Positions 59,764 through 64,000 of a stretch of 64,000 nt of DNA are shown here, piece after piece. The notes under the pieces are model-generated. The model was not told the origin of the DNA. It worked only from the letters and a program-made list of their open reading frames with translations, and did no database searches. Position 1 is the stretch's first letter, and every line of letters starts with the position of its first letter. Source of the DNA: AC-32 sp963717475. GTDB taxonomy: Bacteria; Actinomycetota; Thermoleophilia; Gaiellales; Gaiellaceae. The translations under genes and the position numbers were made by a program. The stretch covers positions 2,830,039 through 2,894,038 of the forward strand of contig OY970337.1 in the NCBI GenBank assembly GCA_963717475.1, written 5' to 3'.

Positions 59764-60120
59764 GCGGAGCACGAGCCCGCGGATCGTCAGCTCGCCCCCG
59801 AGCTGCCGCTTGAGCACCTGACGGCCGGCCGGCGACCACACCGCCGGCAGCCGCTCGCAGGGCATCCGCGTCAGCGCCAGGATCGCGTCCTCGTCGCCGA
59901 GGATGCGAATGCTCGCGCTCTCCGGCTCGCCGTCGGAGACCCGCACGCGATCGCCGGCGAAGTCGAGCGTCACCGCGCTGCCGGTGTCCTCGGCGCGCAC
60001 GAGCACGCGGCCCTCGAGCTTGCCGAGCTGTGCGGCGTTCCGCGTGAGCGCTTCGTGCAGGGCGAGTGCGAGCGGGGAGGACGTTCCCTCGGCGAGCTCG
60101 ACGTGGGAATGCGGCGGCAC
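59722..60120 (-). CDS. SCP2-like sterol/lipid-carrier domain protein
   Basis: Intact 132-residue single-domain protein. TLDFAGDRVRVSDGEPESAS and RILGDEDAILALTRM, then GELTIRGLVLRSRSVLRLL, resemble the SCP2 lipid-binding fold. GTG 60120 is the probable start. Function inferred from fold resemblance only. Confidence 0.65.
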   Translation of the reverse strand: MPPHSHVELAEGTSSPLALALHEALTRNAAQLGKLEGRVLVRAEDTGSAVTLDFAGDRVRVSDGEPESASIRILGDEDAILALTRMPCERLPAVWSPAGRQVLKRQLGGELTIRGLVLRSRSVLRLLRLLSA

Positions 60121-60152
60121 AGGGCCATTCTGGCCCGGCGCGGCCGGCGGTG

Positions 60153-60344
60153 TCAGGCCGCGGCGCGCTTCAGCGGACGCTCGTCGAGCACGCGCCTGCA
60201 TTCCGAGCAGACCGTGCGCTCGACCTCGTACGGGATTCCGAGCCGCTGGAGCAGCACGTAGGACCGCACGCCCGAGTGCCGGTGAAGCCGCTTGCGATGT
60301 ATGGACAGCTGACCCATGTCCTTGTCGAACCGTAGCGTCGCCAT
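60153..60344 (-). CDS. Small CxxC protein of unknown function
   Basis: 63 residues: MATLRFDKDMGQLSIHRKRL, a basic helix, then ERTVCSECRRVLDERPLKRA. The C-x2-C pair may bind metal as a dimer or form a disulphide. No family recognised. Sequence character suggests a real gene. Confidence 0.55.
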   Translation of the reverse strand: MATLRFDKDMGQLSIHRKRLHRHSGVRSYVLLQRLGIPYEVERTVCSECRRVLDERPLKRAAA

Positions 60345-60407
60345 CGGAAGCTACGACGCCCAAACGGGTGATGAAGTTGTGACGTTTCGGAAACGGCGCC
60401 TGGCGGC

Positions 60408-60413
60408 TAGGCT
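60408..60413 (+). promoter_or_regulatory. -10 box of the L,D-transpeptidase gene
   Basis: TAGGCT, seven bases before GTG 60421. The same hexamer and spacing occur before the purine nucleoside phosphorylase ATG. Confidence 0.55.
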
Positions 60414-60420
60414 CGTAGTC

Positions 60421-61167
60421 GTGAGACGAGCGCTGCTCTGGGCTCCGCTCCTGCTCGTGCTGGCCGGTTGTGGCGCGACCGCCCACGTGGCCTCGAGCAC
60501 GCGCCCGCCGAGCGACGCTCCGAGCTGCCACCCGGGCCTCGTGCGGGCGGGCAGCGCCAACGTCGCGGTCGCGGCGGTCGTCCTCTCGAGCGCGAAGGCC
60601 TACCGCCGGCCGGGAAGTAAGCCCTTCGCCCGCTTCGGGCGGCTGAACGTCAACCGCTTCCCGACCTTCTTCCGCGTGCTGGGCACCGTCCGCGGTCCCG
60701 ACTGCGCGCCGCGCTGGTTCCGCGTCCAGCTGCCGATCAAGCCGAACGGCGTCACCGGCTACGTCCGGGCGAAGGCGGTCGACACCGGCCCGGTGCGCTC
60801 GCGCGTGGTCGTCGACCTCTCCGCGAAGCGCCTGACGCTCTTCCGCAGCGGCAGGCGCGTCTTCTCGACGACGGTCGCGGTCGGCTCGCGCGCGACGCCG
60901 ACGCCGACCGGCCGCTACTACGTCAACCAGCGCCTGATCCCGCAGGACCCGCGCGGCCCCTTCGGCCCGGCGGCGATCGGCATCTCGGCCTACTCGACGG
61001 TGCTCACCGGCTGGACGCAGGGCGGGCCGATCGCGATCCACGGGACGAACGAGCCCTGGTCGATCGGGCATGCGGTCTCGAACGGCTGCATCCGCGTCCG
61101 CAATCCGGTGCTGCGGCGCCTGTACGAGGTCACGCCGGCGGGCACGCCGGTCGTGATCCACGAGTAG
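60421..61167 (+). CDS. Lipoprotein L,D-transpeptidase (YkuD)
   Basis: Intact 248-residue enzyme. Lipobox LAGC in RALLWAPLLLVLAGCGAT; an SH3-like region; then YkuD domain VVVDLSAKRLTLFRSGRRVF and the active site HGTNEPWSIGHAVSNGCIRV with catalytic Cys. It makes 3-3 crosslinks in peptidoglycan. The GTG is set by the -10 box; another GTG at 60379 lies upstream of it. Confidence 0.92.
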   Translation: MRRALLWAPLLLVLAGCGATAHVASSTRPPSDAPSCHPGLVRAGSANVAVAAVVLSSAKAYRRPGSKPFARFGRLNVNRFPTFFRVLGTVRGPDCAPRWFRVQLPIKPNGVTGYVRAKAVDTGPVRSRVVVDLSAKRLTLFRSGRRVFSTTVAVGSRATPTPTGRYYVNQRLIPQDPRGPFGPAAIGISAYSTVLTGWTQGGPIAIHGTNEPWSIGHAVSNGCIRVRNPVLRRLYEVTPAGTPVVIHE

Positions 61168-61183
61168 CGGGCGCGAAGTCGGG

Positions 61184-61189
61184 TATAAA
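61184..61189 (+). promoter_or_regulatory. -10 box of the coiled-coil gene
   Basis: TATAAA, six bases before ATG 61196; a leaderless start. Confidence 0.5.
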
Positions 61190-61195
61190 GCGCAC

Positions 61196-61474
61196 ATGGC
61201 TCAAGAGAGTGGACAGGACCTCTTCGCCCAGCTCGCCGAGCGGGGCCAGGACGTGATCGGCCGGATCGCCGAGATGCCGGGCGCGCAGAAGCTCGTCGAG
61301 AACGCGAACCAGCTCAAGGAGCGCGTGGACGACCTCTCGAAGAAGGTTCGCGGCCTCGACGCGCTCGAGCGGCGCGTGGCCTCGCTCGAGAAGAAGGTCG
61401 ACCAGCTCTCGAAGTCGGCCAAGCCGGCCGCGCGGAAGACCGCCGCCAAGCCGAAGCCCAAGCCGAAGAGCTAA
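61196..61474 (+). CDS. Small coiled-coil protein with Lys/Ala/Pro tail
   Basis: Intact 92-residue protein, helical coiled coil (LVENANQLKERVDDLSKKV, LERRVASLEKKVDQLSKS) and a basic tail (KPAARKTAAKPKPKPKS) that could bind nucleic acid or the membrane. No family recognised. The stop overlaps the opposite stop in CTAA 61471-61474. Confidence 0.65.
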   Translation: MAQESGQDLFAQLAERGQDVIGRIAEMPGAQKLVENANQLKERVDDLSKKVRGLDALERRVASLEKKVDQLSKSAKPAARKTAAKPKPKPKS

Positions 61475-62376
61475 GCGGGGACGCGCAGCCGCAAGCGCGC
61501 GCGGCACGATCTCGAAGCGCACGGGCGTCGTCCCGGGCTGCTCGCCGTCGAGCTCGACGGGCAGCGGCTCGGGAGACTCGATCTCGACCGTCGCGCCGCG
61601 CAGCAGCGTCGCCTTCGGGTGCGGCAGGTGCCGGCCGCGATACGTCTTCGGCAGGGTCAGCAGCAGGTCGCGCTTGGTCAGGTCGCCGATCAGGAGCACG
61701 TCGAAGAGGCCGTCGTCCGGCTCGGCGTCAGGGAGCATCTTCATCCCGCCGCCGAGGTAGCGGCCGTTGGCGACGATCACGTCGTGCATGCGGCCGTGGT
61801 GCTCCTCGCCGCCGGCGCGAACCGTGACCTCGCCGCTGCGCCAGCGCGAGAAGACGGCGAACGTGGCCCAGGCGTAGGAGACCTTGCCGCCGAGCGTCTT
61901 CGACGTCTCGTTCGCGCGCTTGCGCGATCGCGCCGCTCATCCCGGCGCTGGCCACGTTCGCGAACAGCGACTCGGCCTCGGCGCCGTCCCAGCCGAGGTA
62001 GCGCGCCCGCCCGAGGTCGATCTCGCGCGTGCGCCCGTGCAGCGCGACCTCGACCGCGGCCTCGAGCTTGCGCGGGATGCCGTAGGTGCGGACGAAGTCC
62101 CAGCCGGTGCCGCGCGGGATCACGGCCAGCTCGACGTCGAGCCCGGCGATCCCGTTCGACGACCTCGTTCACCGTCCCGTCGCCGCCGACGGCCACGAGC
62201 AGCGACGCCTTCGCCGCCGCCTCGCGCGCGAGCTCGGTCAGGTGGCCCGGGCGCTCGGAGAAGAGCGCGTCGCCCTGCAGCCCGAGCTCGGCCGCCTGGT
62301 GCGCCAGCTCCGGCCAGCGCCGTCCCGCCGCGCCGGCCTCGGCCGCCGGGTTGACCAGGAAGACGGTGTCGCTAAT
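61471..62376 (-). CDS. Diacylglycerol kinase-like lipid kinase
   Basis: About 302 residues of the YegS/DgkB family. Nucleotide-binding VAVGGDGTVNEV, PRGTGWDFVRTYGIP, DLGRARYLGWDG and VANGRYLGGGMKMLPDAEPD are diagnostic; the end is PLPVELDGEQPG followed by RFEIVPRALRLRVPA. Substrate is likely diacylglycerol or a related lipid. Frameshifts near 62155, 61925 and 61495. No clear start codon: reading frame opens near 62376, next to the stop of the upstream gene. Confidence 0.82.
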
Positions 62377-63087
62377 GAGAGTCCGGTGACCGTGGCCAGC
62401 GCGACGCGCGTCATGCGGTCGACCGCGGCGCGCAGCTCGTCGTCCGAGATGCGCGTGAACTCGTCGCCGATCACGATGTCGCTCACCGTCAGCAGGCAGC
62501 CGGCCTTGACCCCGCGCAGCGAGCCGATCGTGAACAGCACCGCAGCCTCCATCTCGACGCCGAGCACGCCGCGGGCCGACCAGCGCTTGTGCCGCTCCGG
62601 GTCCGGGTCGTAGAAGGTGTCGCTGGAGGCGATCGCGCCGACGCGCAGCGGCTGCTCGAGCTCCTTGGCCGCGTGGACGGCGGCGTGGACGAGCTCCCAG
62701 TCGGCGGTCGGCACGTGCGGCTCGCCGCCGACGTAGTGCCGCGCGGTGCCGTCGGCGGGGACGGCCGAGACCGCGACGATCAGGTCGCCGAGCTGCGAGG
62801 TCCTGCTGGAGCCCGCCGCAGGTGCCGACGCGCAGGAAGCGCTTGACGCCGAGCTGCACGAGCTCCTCCATCACGATCGCGGCCGAGGGGCAGCCCATCC
62901 CGGTCGACTGCACCGAGACCGGCTTGCCCTCCCACTCGCCGGAGTAGCCGAGCATCCCGCGCTCGCCGTTTCGCTGCACGGGATTGTCGAAGTAGGTCTC
63001 GGCGATGTACTTGGCGCGCAGCGGGTCGCCGGGGAGGAGACAGGCCTCCCCGTACTCGCCGGGCTCGGCGCGGACGTGGATCGGCAT
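62372..63087 (-). CDS. deoD: Purine nucleoside phosphorylase (DeoD type)
   Basis: About 238 residues of the PNP/UDP family. MPIHVRAEPGEYGEACLLPG, DPLRAKYIAETYFDN, STGMGCPSAAIVMEEL and GVEMEAAVLFTIG (nucleoside-binding Glu-Met-Glu). Frameshifts near 62800 and 62387; the second gives a stop at 62372. ATG 63087 lies seven bases after TAGGCT, so leaderless. Confidence 0.88.
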
Positions 63088-63094
63088 GCCCGAG

Positions 63095-63104
63095 AGCCTA
63101 AAGT
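63095..63104. promoter_or_regulatory. Overlapping divergent -10 boxes (shared TA at 63099-63100)
   Basis: AGCCTAAAGT reads TAGGCT on the minus strand and TAAAGT on the plus strand. Each box ends exactly seven bases before its start codon (63087 and 63112). The whole intergenic region is only 24 bases. Confidence 0.6.
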
Positions 63105-63111
63105 TGCGGCC

Positions 63112-63895
63112 GTGGCCGCGCTGATCGAACCGGCGCTGGACGAGATCCTGGCCTTCTGCGCCGAGGACCCGATCGAGCGCGTGTTCCTCGAGGACGTCGC
63201 GCGGCGCGGGCTCGGCCGCTTCACCGGGCTCGCCGAGGACGGACGGCTGCGGGCGCTCTGCCACGTCGGCACGAACCTCGTCCCGTCGGGGAGCGGCTGC
63301 GGCGCGTTCGCGGCCGTCGACGGCGCGCGGCGGGCCCGGCTCGTGATCGGCGAGGAGAACGCGGTCGGCGACTTCTGGGCGCGAGGCGCGGCACCGGCTC
63401 GGCACGCCGCGCGAGGACCGCCCGGGCCAGCCGGTCTACGTGCTCGAGGAGCCGCCCGAGCCCGGCGAGACCGGGCTGCGGCCCGCGACGCAGGACGACT
63501 TCGACCTGCTCGTCCCCGCGTGCGCCGAGGCCCACCGCGAGGAGCTCGGGATCGACCCGCTCGCGCGCGACCCGGAGAGCTTCCGCTGGCGGACGCGGAT
63601 GCAGATCGAGGACGGCCGCTCGTGGCTCTGGGCCGAGGACGGCACGATCCTGTTCAAGGCGGAGGCGTCGGCGTGGACGCCCTCGGCGGTGCAGCTGCAG
63701 CAGGTCTGGGTCGACCCGAACGTCCGCGGCCGCGGCTACGCGCAGCGGGGGATGCGCGACCTCTGCCGCCTGCTGCTCGAGCGCGTCCCGGCCGTCTGCC
63801 TGTTCGTCCGCGCCGAGAACGCGCCGGCGATCCGGGTCTACGAGAACGTCGGCATGCGCCACACGATCTCGTACCGCAGCCTCGTCTTCGTCTGA
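63112..63895 (+). CDS. GNAT acetyltransferase with DUF4081 domain
   Basis: About 260 residues. An N-terminal DUF4081-type domain (PIERVFLEDVARRGLGRF, LCHVGTNLVPSG) is followed by a GNAT domain with LQQVWVDPNVRGRGYAQRGM (acetyl-CoA loop) and RAENAPAIRVYENVGM. Acceptor substrate unknown. GTG 63112 set by the -10 box. One or two frame changes near 63390. Confidence 0.85.
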
Positions 63896-63903
63896 CAGAA
63901 AAC

Positions 63904-63940
63904 GCCCCGAATGGGGGAGGCACGGAAGGCAGCGAGTGCC
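63904..63940 (+). promoter_or_regulatory. Two hairpins in the leader of the last gene
   Basis: CCCC/GGGG with a GAAT loop (63905-63916), then GGCAC/GTGCC (63919-63940), ending seven bases before ATG 63947. The second stem holds GGAAGG in its loop, which could be a ribosome-binding site exposed or hidden by folding. Confidence 0.35.
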
Positions 63941-63946
63941 GAAGCT

Positions 63947-64000
63947 ATGGGCGTGCGGCGACTCGGCCTCTCTGCGGCTGGCCTGCTCGTCATCGTCACG
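63947..64000 (+). CDS. Start of a secreted or membrane protein (cut by the window)
   Basis: Only 18 codons are visible (MGVRRLGLSAAGLLVIVT), a typical signal-peptide start: basic residues then a hydrophobic core. Nothing more can be said. Confidence 0.5.
   Translation, partial: MGVRRLGLSAAGLLVIVT

Overview
The window is about 70% GC and gene-dense. It comes from an actinobacterium, most likely of the Thermoleophilia type (Gaiellales or Solirubrobacterales relatives); this placement is inferred from composition, gene content and gene order, not from a 16S gene. Evidence includes a fused str-S10-spc-alpha ribosomal supercluster with secY, adk, map and infA, a Ku homologue, zinc-type S14 and L36, a Gram-positive Tad (Flp) pilus locus without a secretin, and many genes that look leaderless.

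Layout. (1) 1-20391: the end of rpsG, then fusA, tuf and an unbroken run of ribosomal protein genes to rplQ, with secY, adk, map, an M29 aminopeptidase, infA and rpoA. (2) 20388-31003: a VIT-family metal transporter inserted antisense between rplQ and truA, then ligA, a PBP4-like carboxypeptidase, a NarL-type regulator, a divergent pair of secreted coiled-coil proteins (3D domain and NlpC/P60), an acyl-CoA ligase and ku. (3) 31173-44767: a collagen-like secreted protein, a DUF192 protein and a complete minus-strand Tad operon (flp, tadE, tadG, cpaB, cpaE, cpaF, a vWA-TadB fusion, tadC), two divergent response regulators with near-identical DNA-binding helices, two tiny genes and a structured RNA leader. 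(4) 44911-64000: a hydrolase, tRNA-Pro(CGG), a YcaQ/AlkX-like DNA glycosylase, small enzymes, two MFS exporters, a nitrilase, a FadR-like TetR regulator with two acyl-CoA dehydrogenases, a VanW-family protein, a sirtuin, an L,D-transpeptidase, a lipid kinase, a purine nucleoside phosphorylase, a GNAT enzyme and the start of a secreted protein.

An important property is that about half the genes are interrupted by single-base frameshifts. At almost every one I re-read by hand, the extra base is a second synonymous third-position base placed beside the first (for example TAT+TAC giving TATC), or the third base is missing. I therefore read the breaks as consensus artefacts at strain polymorphisms and annotate through them; the genes are not pseudogenes.

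Regulatory architecture is unusually legible. At least a dozen genes have a TAnnnT -10 box ending 6-7 bases before the start codon, which implies leaderless transcripts. Four divergent promoters have two -10 boxes sharing their TA. Five convergent gene pairs interlock their stop codons in CTAG. No stretch over about 300 bases lacks a gene; the longest gaps, about 209 bases at 43428-43636 and 169 bases at 31004-31172, are described in the list.
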